Positions 48,310 to 60,820 of a DNA stretch of 64,000 nucleotides are shown here, one piece after another. Numbering within the stretch: the stretch's first letter is position 1; each line of letters begins with the position of its first letter. The position numbers and the translations under genes are program-made. Under the pieces are notes generated by a model that had not been told where the DNA came from, made no database searches, and was given only the letters and a program-made list of their open reading frames with translations. The DNA comes from Quercus robur (Eukaryota; Streptophyta; Magnoliopsida; Fagales; Fagaceae), in NCBI RefSeq assembly GCF_932294415.1, contig NC_065535.1:26568782-26632781 (forward strand). Direction: 5' to 3'.

Positions 48310-48922
48310 GTATCCTCCCTAGAAATCCTCAGATCTCCTTTTCAGTCCTTGGAGGCTTCATCTCTACAATTGCCTTGATTTTGTCAAGATCAACTTCTAT
48401 TCCCCTTTGGCTTACCATAAACCCTAACAGTTTTTCGAATATGACCCTGAAAGTACACTTCTTTGGATTCAACCACAACTTGAACTAGATTCTCTCAAAG
48501 AACTTCCTCAAAGTCGGTATGTGCCCTTCATGGTCTTTGGAATTTACTATCATGTCATCAACATAAACTTCTTCTTCTTTGTGGATCAAATCATGCAGCA
48601 AAGTGGTGGCTACTCGTTGGTAAGTAGCACCAGCATTCTTAAGGCCAAATGGCATGACCTTGTAGCAGTATGTCCCCCATGGAGTGATAAAGGAGGTTTT
48701 CTCCATATCTTCTAGAGCCATCTTAATCTGGTTGTATCCTGAAAATCCATCCATAAACGAGAGCAACACATGCCCTGCTTGGTTGTGTCAACCAGGACGT
48801 CAATGTGAGGCAAAGGAAAGTCGTCTTTTGGGCTAGCCTTATTCAGATCTTGAAAATCTACATGCATTCTGACCTTCCCATCCTTCTTTGGAACCAGAAC
48901 CACATTAGCTAACCAGTGACTT

Positions 48923-49775
48923 TGATAGTTTTTAGACCCCTTAAACAATTGATTGAACCTAGGTAATTAGCCAAGTTGTTACTTAGTCCAATTAAACAAG
49001 TCTAGGTTATCACAATAACAAAGATCAAATCATGCAAAGCAGCGGAAAATAAGTAACACAAGATATGATCACCCAGGAAACCAAACCGGTAAAAACCTGA
49101 GGAGGATTTGACCTAGCTATCCTCAAGGTAAACTTGAATCCACTATCTTGAAAGAATCAAAATTCATACAATAAAACTTACAAGCCCCCACGCTTGACTT
49201 CTTATTGCTACCAACCAGTAGAACTTACTGACACGACCACGTGCAAGCTCCGAATCCACGGACTCCTTCTTTCTTGGATTCACCACCAGATACAAGCACA
49301 CCCGCTTGTGTTTTCTTTAAGCTTCAATGGCAGCAACTGAATTGATCATTAAGGCGTAGATAAATCTTCTCCTTGAAAACCCTAAGTTTGTGTAAAGGAA
49401 AGCTCCTCTAGATCTCACAAGAGATTTACACAAACCGCAATTATGAGCAACACTAAAACATGGCTAAGGTTTGCCTTTTATACTTAGGACAAATAAGAAA
49501 CCCTAAAAACGTTTTAAAACACTTAGGGCTAAGTTGGACGAATCTGCAGAAAATCATTTTGCCCGAGCTTCGATCGATCGAGCCTATCTTTCGATCAATC
49601 GAGCCAGGCTGAAAGGCACAATGCTTTCCTGCTTTAACTCGATTCCAACTTTACATAAATGCACAACTTTGAGCTAGACTAAAACACTTCTAAACACATT
49701 GTTTTGATCATGGTTTGCCAACAATACAAATTAGAGTTCTAAATACATAAAATCCTAAGACTTTAGAACCTAACA
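48923..49775 (-). mobile_element. solo LTR, family A, TSD GACTT
   Basis: 853 bp, close to 40680-41530 in sequence and orientation; GACTT at 48918-48922 and 49776-49780. Inserted in the reverse transcriptase fingers region. Confidence 0.92.
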
Positions 49776-50081
49776 GACTTTGGGTTATGAGTTGGTGAGT
49801 TCGCCATTTGGTACCCGAATCTAATGAAGACCAGTGATCCATGGTTACTACTACCACAAATTGTTGAAAGGGGTGCATACATTGTTGTTTGGATGGCACA
49901 CACTATGACAATTAGGGAAAGATTTTAACAACCAAAACAAACAACAAAATATCATACACCACAATATTATGCAACATCCCATCAAACCTAAATAAACAAA
50001 CAACAACTATATCATGCAAGACCATGCAAAACAAAGGTACGTATTTGGTCACTTAAGTCTAATACAAAGCTTAGCCCTCAA

Positions 50082-50101
50082 CATCCCCAGTAGAGTCACC
50101 A
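50082..50101 (-). other. Tat-type primer-binding site
   Basis: The minus strand reads TGGTGACTCTACTGGGGATG one base from the 5' LTR end. Very similar PBS words (TGGCGACTCTGCTGGGGA) are typical of Tat/Ogre elements. Confidence 0.8.
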
Positions 50102-50102
50102 C

Positions 50103-52488
50103 TGTGAGAGACCTCAATGAAAAGCGTCCCTCAAAAAAGAGATTCAGGTATCTTTTAAGGTACCTCTCTTTTTGGGTAAGTGGTATGGAGTTGCCACTTA
50201 TTTTTCTTTATACAAAAAAATAAGAAAAAAATACTAATTACAAAATACATGATTGAATAAAAATTACATATCTTGAAAAACTTGAAAATTACATAGCTTT
50301 GGGTCCTAGTTACAATCTACCAAATAATTACATGGCCTACTATCCTAGTTACATTCTACCCAAAATAAATGAAAACAAGGCTAGATCTACTAAACTAAAA
50401 ACCTAAATCTAGAGGCTAGGTTACGAAATGGGAAGGTGTTAGGCACACAATTTTGCCCAAATAGAGTCTGGTCTTCTAGACTCCTGTGACCAATGTACTT
50501 TTTTATGCATGTCATGAATGATATGTCGAACATGTGAAACATAGATCAAATTACATAAATTTATTTATGAATGAAGTCTCTTCTTTTGAAAATAACCAGA
50601 TCTGTTTTGATTGGTAAAAAAATTGATTTTGATTTGTCAAAAATACTAGATATGTTTTGTATATGTAGAAAAAAGTGGTTTTTGGAGATAAAAAAAAAAA
50701 AAAGATTTGTTTTTATTACATAAAATAAAGTCTTTTGGTTTGAAAAATATTAGATCTGTTTTTGAAGAACTAAAAAATGTTGTTTGATAACAGAAAAATT
50801 AGATCTGTTTTTATGATGAAATAAAAAGGATTTTTTGACAATAGAAAAACCAGATCTAATTTTTATATGTTTTAAAAGAATGAAAAAAGTTTTTTTTTTT
50901 TAAGAAGAGAGTTTCACCCATAATACGAATTTATGCAATCATGAATTAAAACAAATACAAACACAGTAATACATGATCTCTTTCTTTATTTCAAAAATTT
51001 GTATGTATTAAAAAAAAATCAGATTTGTATTTTAAGAAAGATATAATCAATTTTAATTTGAGAAAAATTCAGATCTGCATTTCATAAAGATGTAGATCCG
51101 TTTTTGTTTGAAGAAAAACTCAGATCTACATCTAAAAAAGATGCAGATCTATTTTGTTTGAAGAAATATTCAGATCTACATCTAAGAAAGATGCAGATCT
51201 ATTTTCTTTGAAGAAAAATTCAGATCTGCATCTAAGAAAGATGCAGATCTATTTTATTTGAAGAAAAATTCACATCTGCATCTAAAAAAGATGTAGATCC
51301 GTTTTATTTGAAGAAAAATAGTTAACTACATGCAGATTTTTAAAATTAAGAAACAGATTATATCAACAATAAAGAAATCAAGAACATGTTTTTATAAACC
51401 AAATTATGAATATTTGAAACAATTAAACATACATAATCATGATTAGAAAATCATAAAAATAAAAGGGTTTAGAAAACAACCTCTTGCATGAGCACTCTTC
51501 TACTTGTGAGGATGTTTTAGGGTTCAAAGAAACTTATTCAGTTATCCTTGAAACCTAAAAACCCTAGCTTCTCTAGAAAATCAATGAGGAGATCAGAAAA
51601 TATGAGCTGTTTGGGAGCCCAAAACAAGTGCCTCTCAGAGCATAAAAAAAGGTGCTGAATTATGAGGTCCAGTCTTTATTTATAGAGGCCAAAAGATTCT
51701 AAAAAGTAGGCACAGATGATTAGGGTTTGAATCCAAACGCATCCTTTTATGAAAAGGTCGAAAAGGGTGTGCCTTATCGTCACTCGAAGGCCGTTGGGCC
51801 AAAGCCTATCACATGAAAATTCAGCCCCTTTAGAGTGCCGAATTGGCCCTATGGCTCCGAACACTCTTTCGTGTTTGGGTGCCGTTTGGACTCCTTTTCT
51901 AGGGTTTTTTGGCTGGTCCTTGTACCTAGACGCGTTTTCATCCTCCATCTATGATTTTTCATCTCTTTTTTGGATAATTCAGGATATTTAAGGACAATTA
52001 TCTTGTAGATAAATGCCCTAAAATAAATCTTGATAAAGTTCAGATTATCTATAGTTTTATTGTTATCCAGTCATCCTTTTTATTCCCATGCATGCATCCC
52101 TATTTTAAACACTAATTATCAACCAATCACAAAATTATTTAATTAATTTTTATTTTTTAACCAATTATAATTAATTTAAATTGATCATGTGTGGTCGATT
52201 CTACCTAGACACAATGCATGTTGACTATGCAAACTTGATCATGCGATATCTTTTGATCTGATAGTCTGATTTGATAATCGGAAACACCACTGCGATCGTT
52301 AGAATTTCAAGATCATTTTTATGATATGAAATGAATGAATTAATGCATATAATGCAAAGACAAAATGATGCATATTATGCGAGAACAAATTGATGCATGT
52401 AATGCAATTATGATTTTTGGGGTACATGGATTGGTCATTCAAGTTATTCTCCTTGATTAAATCATGGGTGCAGAATTCAGTGTCTACA
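50103..52488 (-). repeat. 5' LTR (2.4 kb) of the minus-strand gypsy element
   Basis: Minus start TGTAGACACTGAATTCTGC at 52488; end GAGGTCTCTCACA at 50103. A CTATAAATA TATA box (about 51677-51685) sits mid-LTR, followed by a long U5-like region holding the 50-bp palindromic array. The related solo LTR at 55957-57569 shares start, end and the GATTGTAACTAGGA block. Confidence 0.85.
51070..51320. repeat. five 50-bp units with internal palindrome
   Basis: Units start at 51070, 51121, 51171, 51221 and 51271. Each has CAGATCTGCATCTAAGAAAG followed by ATGCAGATCT, so every unit can fold into an AGATCTGCAT stem with a short A-rich loop. Degenerate AGATCTGTTTTT words continue towards 50590. Confidence 0.9.
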
Positions 52489-52653
52489 CAATGATAAAGG
52501 AACAATTCAGTCATGTATTTATATTTAGTTTTTTTTTTTTTTTGGTATAAAAAATAAGTGGCGACTCCACACCACTTACCCAAAAAGAGAGGTACCCTAA
52601 AAAGCAGTCCAAAAATCTCTCTTTTTTGAGAGGCACTTTTGCTATCTCTCACA
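52489..52653 (+). repeat. 3' end of the plus-strand family-C LTR
   Basis: Inverted match to 50103-50270 (AATAAGTGGCGACTCCACAC; ACTTACCCAAAAAGAGAGGT; ATCTCTCACA). Confidence 0.82.
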
Positions 52654-52769
52654 CATACAATAGTAAACTTTTAACTTTTGATTATGATTTATTTATTTAT
52701 TGTTATATTACTCTTAACTTTTTTAGTATCAGCTTATAAATGGTTCGTTGTATTTTTTGTTTTTTATTT

Positions 52770-53200
52770 CATTGTGAAATGTATCAAGAAGATAGCATGG
52801 CAAATTTATATACACCCGACTTTACTGATATGTTGAACTTGATACTGGTAATTAAATGAAAGTTTATTTATTTATTTCTTTGATTTTTATTTGTTTCATT
52901 GTGAAATGTATTAGGAAGATAGCATGAAAAATTTAAATACACCTGGCTTTACTGTTATGTTGAACTTGATATAGGTAATTAGATGAAAGTTGATTTAATT
53001 ATTAATTTTTTGCTTTGATTTTATTGATTTCTAATATGTTATACATTGATATGTAGGCACAATTACCCAAAATGGGAAATCAAAGAAATTATGAAGATGT
53101 TGAATAACAAGATAGAAGTGAAGATAGAAGTGTGATTGCTTGTAGGACTTTATTAGCCACGCTCCAAGTCCATAGATATCATGCATTGAGATATTAGATA
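52770..53200 (+). pseudogene. MULE 3' exons with tandem duplication
   Basis: Two similar stretches (about 52780-52860 and 52908-52985) read MYQEDSMANLYTPDFTDMLN and MYQEDSMKNLNTPGFTVMLN. A third exon follows at about 53058 (AQLPKMGNQRNYEDVE, with stop). These look like C-terminal exons of the FAR1-type transposase. Confidence 0.5.
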
Positions 53201-53616
53201 GAGAGATGTTAACTTAATTTTGCAAATTTTTTATCTTTTACTATGGTTTTCCAAATGTGTCTTTTAGTTAGATCTTGTTAGCAAAAAGGCTCCTTGAACT
53301 TCTGTATTTGGTGGAGGAGCAATGTTTTTTGTTTGCCTTTTGTTTGGGACTGTGAGTTATTAGGAGGGCTGTTGTTTTGTCTGTAGGGCTAAAAATTCTG
53401 CTCTTTAAAAAAAAAAAAAAAAAAATCTTTCTTGCTCTGCTACACTGCATATATCATTAGTAAAATTGTTGTGGCACTTCCTAATTTTGTTCATGGATTC
53501 CTATTTTAATTGTAGTGACAAAGTTCTTGACTCTAGAGTCAATTGAAAGTCATAATCCATATAGAAAAAATACTAATTGATTTTGAATTTCATATATGAG
53601 ATCCTATTAGCCTAGC

Positions 53617-54640
53617 ATGACAGTAATAGATTATATATTAACTAGCCTCATGTTAGCCAAACAAGCTTGGCGTTTGATTCATAATACTCATTCTCTGTTC
53701 TATCGAGTGCATAAATCAAGATATTTTCCAAATTGTTCCTTTATGGATGTGGAGATTGGCAGCAATCCTTCATATTTGTGGAGGAGTCTTTTGAAAACTA
53801 GAGATCTTATTAAGGAAGGTTCAAAATGACAGGTTGGGGATGGAAGATATATTAAAGTTTCAACTCATAAATGTTTGACGCATAAACCAATTTTTTTGGG
53901 AAAGGTTCAGCCTAATCTGTTGGTGAGGGACTTGATTCATGATGCCACTGGACAATGGGATAGGGACAAGGTGTTTGATCTTCTTGCTCATAAGACACGC
54001 ATGGAAATTCTGCTGCCCATTTGCTTTGGGCCTTTTGTCGAGGAAAGCTTCAAAAATGTTCAAATGTTGCTCAAGATATCTTCATACTATTTAGGTGGTT
54101 GGTGGACAAACTTACTCAACAAGAGCTAAAAAGATGGGTAGTGACAGCTTGGGCAATTCGGAATGCTCGAAATAAAAATTATTTTGAACATATCTAAACT
54201 CACCCCAAGTCCATTCTTAATGGAGTACTTGGTTCTCTGCAGGAGTATCAATGTTTGGTAGTCACTCAATCAAGCAATTGAATGTGATCTGATTGATGTC
54301 TGCATATCTATTACTTTTCTGCATAGTGTTGTTTTCTGCATAATTGTTTGCTTCTGAAGAAATTGTTTGTTTTCTTGCATAATGTTTCTGTTTTTGCAGA
54401 ATAGGTCTGGTTTCTCTGTTTTGTTTACTGCAGAAATTTTTTTCCTGCATAATATTTTTGTTTCTACAAACTCGGTATGGTTCCCCTGTTTTTGTTTCTG
54501 TAGAAGTTGTTTCTCCTACATAATGTTTTATTCCTGTAGTATAGGTTTGGTTTCCCTTGTGTACAGGGTTCTTATGTACAGTTTCTCATATTTATCTAAT
54601 AAAATTTCTATCTTTCATCTCAAAAAAAAAAAAAAAAAGC
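53617..54640 (+). mobile_element. 5'-truncated LINE fragment with poly-A
   Basis: The plus strand encodes the post-RT region of a plant LINE: LAKQAWRLIHNTHSLFYRVH, then NPSYLWRSLLKTRDLIKEGS and HKPIFLGKVQPNLLVRDLIH, with stops at 53827 and 54127. zf-RVT is missing. It ends with AATAAAATTTCT and poly-A at 54621-54639. Many CTGCATAAT-like words occupy 54290-54560. No target duplication was identified. Confidence 0.75.
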
Positions 54641-55279
54641 CTCAATTGAGACATATTCTACATTATCTCAATTGAAGCACAAAACCAAAACATATCAGTC
54701 CAAGCATTCTTAGCAGATATCCATCAACTAAGTTAGTCCTTATCAAATAGAGTTTGATAAAATAATGAAATCTAAAATTTAAATAAAATGTTATCCGTAT
54801 ATTCGAATCAAATTGTAATCTCTACAATAATATATATACAAGAGAGCTTCTATGGAGGAGCTTCCTGTCCCTAAACTCATTCAAGAATTTAAACAAACAT
54901 GTAAAATACAAAATCTAGCAACTCCAATTATTTATTGACTACAACCTTAACATTGTCCAAAAATGTTTTTCTTTCCACATGTTTCCTAACACAACAAGAA
55001 TCAAACACCATTATCACCATAGACAAGTCACTTTGTTTCTCTCCACACTTTACTCCCACATCAAACCCTTAAAATGTTCGGTAACAAAAAAACCCAAAAG
55101 ATTTCCTTTCCACAAACCAATAGAAGCAGATTGGTTTTTGAAAAAACAAGTGAAAGATTCAAAGAGAGAGACAAATGTGTCTGTAACTGGTGTGAAGTGA
55201 GGATGAAGATGAACACTTGAGATTGAGACCACATAGAGAAGAGAAAAAAAAAAAAAAAAAAAAAAAAAAACCAAAAGTG
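54641..55279. other. MULE interior, no gene seen
   Basis: AT-rich, includes a (A)28 tract at 55243-55270. ORFs here are short and unsupported. Confidence 0.45.
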
Positions 55280-55511
55280 GCAACCAAAGAGAAGAAACAA
55301 AAGCTACGGAAGAGGAAAAAAAAAGTTCAGGTTAACATAAAAAACAAAAGCTACGCACGAGACAAAAATCAAAAGAGTTTAGGTTAACGTCAACTTTAGC
55401 GTCTAAGTTAAATGTTAGGGGTCATCTCACTTAATGGGAGAGGCCACCTATCCAAGTTTTATTGGTGGAGCATGGAGTGAAGCACAATAGATGAGACAGA
55501 GATTTGGACTC
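55280..55511 (+). repeat. right terminal inverted repeat of the MULE
   Basis: Ends ACAGAGATTTGGACTC followed by target duplication CAGACCAGC. Confidence 0.85.
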
Positions 55512-55520
55512 CAGACCAGC

Positions 55521-55951
55521 CGACATCCAATTCAAAAATGCAACAACTGGTACAATATTTTTGTATATTATCCCTAAATTACCCTCATTTTTATTTAAAA
55601 ATCTTCAATTTTACCCTTAGTTTATGACATGAGGATGAAGTTGCTGCAATATTTTTAAGGGAAAAAATTAGTGCTTTGAGGGCAAAAATACATTGAAAAC
55701 ATGACTTACTAAAAGGTCTACCCTATTTTAAAACTTTAACACACATCCAAGGTCTTGCAATATTTTTAAACTCTTCATTAAGAAGAATAAAGGTTTCCTA
55801 TCTTTAAACGTCAAAAATATATAAACCCCAAGAAATTGGCTAAGTGGTACCTAAGGCAAAAATATATATATATATATTTTTAAAAAAAACCTTATACTAT
55901 TTTATTTTATATCAAGTTATTCTATTGTATCTTATATTCAAAGATATGGAA
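55521..55951. other. intergenic flank, no gene seen
   Basis: AT-rich host DNA between the MULE and a solo LTR. Contains (TA)n at 55862-55877. Confidence 0.5.
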
Positions 55952-55956
55952 ATTAC

Positions 55957-57569
55957 TGTAGAGACTTCATTTTGCGCCTCTCATTTGACCTAACTCATAT
56001 TGCACTGCATATCATCACCATATCATGTCTCCAACTCAAGACTATGGGTTTGACTGTTTAATTTCCATATACTATTCATAAAACAAGTCATAACGATCAA
56101 AACGATAATTCATGAGCATTAATCGGACCACCAGATTAAAAAATATCCAAGAAACAAGTTTTAACGGTAAGGTTCGCTTGCATAAATTAGTCTCCAACCT
56201 TAGGTGAGTATTATCTCTTAATTTTGATTGGACTATTTTTAGACCAATTTAAATTAGGTAATGTGTCGCAATCCTACTAACTGGGATTAGGGGTTATGGT
56301 AAGGTTGCATGCACCAGATTTAATCCAGGTCAAACCATTTAATGATTCCTTGAAAAATAAGTAAAAATTGATTGATTAATTAATTAATTAATTAAACATG
56401 TTTTGAATTAATTTGCTAAACTGGAGGACCAAGAGAATCAGAAAAAGAAAGTAAAATTTAGAGGAAATTAGGTCTACATTGGAAAAAAAAAAAAAAAAAA
56501 AAAAAAAAAGGAAAAATCTATAACCAAGTTCCAATCAACACTTTGACCAAAATCGCAAGATTCCTTCCCTTTTCTGCTTCAGCTTGCTCTCCACTCAATT
56601 TGACAATGCACCCACGTTTTCCTTAAAAAAAAATCTGAATTTCTAAAGTCCCACATTGCCTAGAGACCTAACACTCCCCCACTCCTAGTATAAATAACCC
56701 TTCACCTCCAGTTCAACACATTGGGGAAAACACTCAGAAACATTGGAACCCCCACACCCCTCCCCCCCCCCCAAAAAAAATCTCAGAGCATTCTAGCAAA
56801 CTGAGAGTGCTTGCAGTGTTGTGCATATTGGTAAGGTTTCTAGCCTTCTCCATTTAATTATTCCTTAGCTTTAAGATTCAAGCATGTTTTATTTTCATAT
56901 TCTTAGTTAGTTCTTGTTTGTTTATCTTGCTAGACCTAGGTTTTGCTTAGTTTTTCATATTTTCTATGCTTCTATGGTTTTTAATTCAAGTGTTATGATC
57001 ACATGTTTAGAACTAGGGCTTCTCCTAATTATAAATATGTTACCATGTTTTTGATGTACAATACTAGATTCACACTTTTGAATGATATGACATGATATTG
57101 GCCACTATAGTCTAGAAGACTGGTTTCACCAAGCAGGTTGGGTGTCTAACACTTTCCCAATCTTGTAACCATAGCTCCCAAACTTAAATCAATGGTTAGT
57201 AAATTAGGTTTATCCTTGTAATTTCTCTTTCTAGATTGTAACTAGGAATCAAAGTGATGTACTTTTATTTTAGACTATATCTAGGACCAAAGCTATGTAA
57301 TTTTCTAGTTATTATCAAAGAGATATACAATTTCAATTTCAAATCATCAATAACAATGATGTATTTTTCAATTCTCTTGGTTTTCTTCTTTTTCCAATCA
57401 AATAAATGAAGACTCCATTGTAAAACCCTTGACCTGAGAAGGAGAATAACAAAAGTAGGATCTCTCCATTGTCTCTTGAGCGGCAATAACATGACCCCAC
57501 CCCATTCAGGTGGGCCAAGTGCTAAAACCCACAGTTCTTAGGTTTGGGCCGAAGTCACGGTCTCTCACA
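55957..57569 (+). mobile_element. solo LTR, family-C related, TSD ATTAC
   Basis: 1613 bp from TGTAGAGACTTCATTTTGCG to CACGGTCTCTCACA, flanked by ATTAC (55952-55956, 57570-57574). A TATA box (GTATAAATAACC, about 56688) marks its promoter. Shares ends and the AGATTGTAACTAGGA block with 50103-52488. Confidence 0.9.
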
Positions 57570-57574
57570 ATTAC

Positions 57575-57886
57575 ACAAACTTGTCACACATATGTGTGGA
57601 ACAAACACTACAACTCATAATAACCCATATATAAGCCAAATTCCAATCAATTTAAAAGGGACACATCACTAGCCAACAGTGTGCTTCCCAAGCATTAAAA
57701 ACTCTCAGAAGTAGTAGCGGCAAGAACATCTCTCCTTTACTATCATGAACAAAAATGTCCACACCAAAATGATTATATCCTGTTGACAACAGTGCCTGTG
57801 TAATATGTAAGGTGTATGAACATTTTGGTAAAATAGGCCACATGAATGAAATGGTCTTGTAACGAGGAAAAGTTGGTGTAATCTCC
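57575..57886. other. 3' flank of UGT copy 3
   Basis: No supported gene; the open frames here are chance. Confidence 0.4.
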
Positions 57887-58780
57887 TCATCGTCCATTGC
57901 ATTTTGAAAGGTCCGTGATGAAGGCATTGATGTTCATTTCAGATGATCCCTTTTTTGCACTTGCTTGTTGACATATTTGTTGAAGTTCACTTGCTCTTGT
58001 CCTTGTTTCTTTCATTTCATTACTTTCTAAGTTCATGAATCTCTGCACCAGTTGTGCAATTTCCTTTCTTGTCACCAAACTTTCTCCTCTCACATCTTGC
58101 TTCACCCTCCATCCAATCTTCCAATCCTCCATAATGAGCTTACTATTTTGCATTTGATCCATGCCTATGGGGAAGGTAAGAAGAGGAACACCACAAAACA
58201 CAGCTTCTTGAGTGGAACTCCAACCGCAATGAGTCCAAAAGCCCCCTATAGAAGAATGAGACAACACACTCAATTGATCACACCAAGGCACTACCAAACC
58301 CATATCACCACAAATCTCTTTCAACCTACAAGTCTCACCACGCGCCACCCACAAGAATCTAACCCCACTATCATGCAAACCAGCTGCAATGTCATCTATT
58401 TGGGCACTAGAAAATGAAAGAAAGCTTCCCATTGAAATGTATAGAACAGAACTTCTTGGTTGGCAATCTAGCCATTCTATATGGTTAAGGTTATTGTGGT
58501 TATTACTTTCTAAGTAATTTTTTCCAAGATTGAAGTAAGGAATGGTTGGGCCAATAGTATATATGGGCATTCGCAAATCTGCTTTTAGAGATTCAAGCTC
58601 GTAGGTGGAATTGAATAAGAGATATTGTGTTTTGGTCACCCAAGAAAAAGCTTCGAGGATCCTATGCAACATTTTTTGGTTCCTCAAAACAGTCCAAGGA
58701 AGATCTACTAGACTAGACGAATGGAAGAAATTCCAGGGATATAGTCTACACGCTCATTGCCATTTGCTGTAGAATGCATA

Positions 58781-58812
<32 letters not shown>

Positions 58813-59493
58813 AAAAAACAAATTGTATCAATAGAAATTAGCATTTAAAAAACTTACATTATCTTGGTACATAAATAAAGAAACCCTCTGTGATAGTTGA
58901 AGTATTTCTTTTTCTGCAAATTCAAAGTTTGTATACTTTGCTTGAATAGATTGAGTTAGCAAAGATAAAAAATAATTTATTAAAAAATAAAGTAATAATT
59001 TAACTCATCCTTGTTAAATAACTTTGACAAAGTTTTTATAATTCTTTATGTATTATGCCTTAACTTTTTAAAGACTTTTTCCCCTCTCTCCCCATGTATG
59101 TATTAAAATACTTAGTATTCTAAAAAAAAAAAAAAGATTGTAGTAATTACTATAGCATAAAGGTGACATGTGCTATCCTCTTGTAAGACACCTCAATTCA
59201 TTTTGGTTTATTACCCAATAGGCTACTATTGTTGAATAAAATTAATTAAGAACATAAAAGACAACATCTAAAGAAGTGTAATAATGCTATTTTCAAATAA
59301 ATATATGTTTTATACATAAATTGTTATTATTAGATACTCTCAAATATAATGAACTTGCTACACCATAGTCCACGTCGATACAAATAAATCATTTGACACA
59401 AAAATATGACATTAATTTAAAAAGTCACATTAATAAGTTAAGTTTTGTATTACCTAATAATTTGAAGTTTTGTATTAGAACAAAATTTATGTA

Positions 59494-59613
59494 CTGTTCC
59501 TTAAGTTCTCTTTTTAAGATTCTGTCATGTAACTACTTAATTTAAAAAATACACTTCTATTTATGAGAAAAAAGTCACATGACAGAATTCTAAGAGAGGA
59601 AGTTAAGGAACAG
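59494..59613. mobile_element. 120-bp foldback MITE in the UGT3 intron
   Basis: CTGTTCCTTAAGTTCTCTTT at the left is the inverse of GAGGAAGTTAAGGAACAG at the right; ATTCTGTCATGT pairs with ACATGACAGAAT. About 43-bp arms around a 30-bp AT-rich loop. Superfamily not determined. Confidence 0.75.
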
Positions 59614-59714
59614 CTAAGTCTTGCTCTTTATATTATCCATGTCTACTAGCTAAATAATAATTACTCTACTTAGTAGCATACTGTGCTAATAAAAAGAAGG
59701 GAAAAGTTAATTTT

Positions 59715-59965
59715 AGAAAAGTTTTTATGAAAAAAGAAATAAAACAATTAATGTTTTGACAAATTTTTTTTATTTTCTATAAAAGTAATATCAAAATTTC
59801 ACTAAAATAATTTATTAACAATTACGCCTAGAGCATTTTTTAGTAAATCATTTTAAGAAATTTTTTATGAAAAAAAGAAAAAAATAATTAATTTTTTGAC
59901 AATTTTTTTTATTTACCATAAAAATAATATTAAAACTCTCTTAAATTTGTTTATTGATAAAATTG
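59715..59965. repeat. diverged ~139-bp tandem duplication in UGT3 intron
   Basis: TTTTTATGAAAAAAGAAATAAA...TTTTGACAAATTTTTTTTA and its copy at 59860 share order and most bases. AT-rich; the donor side of the intron lies just beyond. Confidence 0.6.
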
Positions 59966-60311
59966 TCAAGAAGAGATCAATTACCATGACCTTAAGAAAA
60001 GAAATAGAAAAGATATGTTTAATAATTAAAGACCTCACCTGACACGTCAAATGGAAAGTGACCATTCTGAGACAAAAGATTGAAATGGTGGAACACCGTG
60101 AACATCGACGCAGCCAGTAACAAAAGATTGAAAGTGACCATTCTTCGGTGACAACAAAGGTGACGATGATATCGATGCTGGTCGTTTCGTTTGTCTTTGA
60201 AGCTAATATCTTACAGAGGTTCATCATGGCGTTGATGTGGCTGCGACCTGGGTAAGGCATGGCCACCACGTGGTACAACGTGGATGCTTCTTCAGCTTTG
60301 ACGGGATCCAT

Positions 60312-60820
60312 CTCCGGATTCTGACGTTGTAGAAGTAGAAGGATATATCAGCTTATATTGAAGTGAAAGTGTGAAAGGTGATGATAGCCAGTGATTTAAC
60401 AAAAGAGATTTGTAATTACAAATAGTATTCGGATGCCAACTTGGCGACTTTGTCACACATTTTAACACAATTTGTACACAAGATTCTTGTACCACGTTCA
60501 CAACATTTTTCTAACAAATTATAGATGACACTAAGATTATTTTTTTAATCCAACAATAACAACCAGTAACAACTTACCATTAAAGATTTGTTATAAAAAT
60601 ATTGTAAAACATATCATTTCTCATTTGTAGACGTGTGATTGCAATATAAGTGATCTAATCACAGATTAACAAGTTTGCAAATTGTGTAGTGTCTCAAGTC
60701 AGCCTCCCTGGTCCCCTCTAGAATAATTGTTTGAAAATTACTTTAACTCATTGTGATTAGTGGACGTGGACTGTGGACCACATGGCCAATGTACTACGCC
60801 CATGAATTTTTTTAAAATAA
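60312..60820. other. upstream flank of UGT copy 3
   Basis: No gene seen; presumably the decayed promoter. Confidence 0.4.

Larger units (their letters stand above)
57887..60311 (-). pseudogene. UGT87A: UGT87A-like pseudogene, third tandem copy
   Basis: Exon 1 (60311-60039) begins MDPVKAEEASTLYHVVAMPY with GRSHINAM in place of the usual GHxxP. It jumps from FVVTEEW to a segment reading LLAASMFTVFHHFNLLSQNG in a different frame, so roughly 90 codons, including the catalytic Asp region, are missing. Donor CAG|GTGAGG and acceptor CTACAG (exon 2 from 58766) are intact, the latter behind a long T tract. Exon 2 reads ERVDYIPGISSIRL, is shifted by a tandem 5-bp duplication CTAGTCTAGT near 58705-58715, then is open for 266 codons with a complete PSPG box (WCDQLSVLSHSS ... 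FPIGMDQ; HCGWSS where copy 1 has HCGWNS). Stop at 57887. It is more diverged than copies 1 and 2. Confidence 0.88.

Noticed and set aside
58052..58417. 121-codon plus-strand frame over UGT copy 3
   Set aside because: Same antisense shadow as in copy 1.
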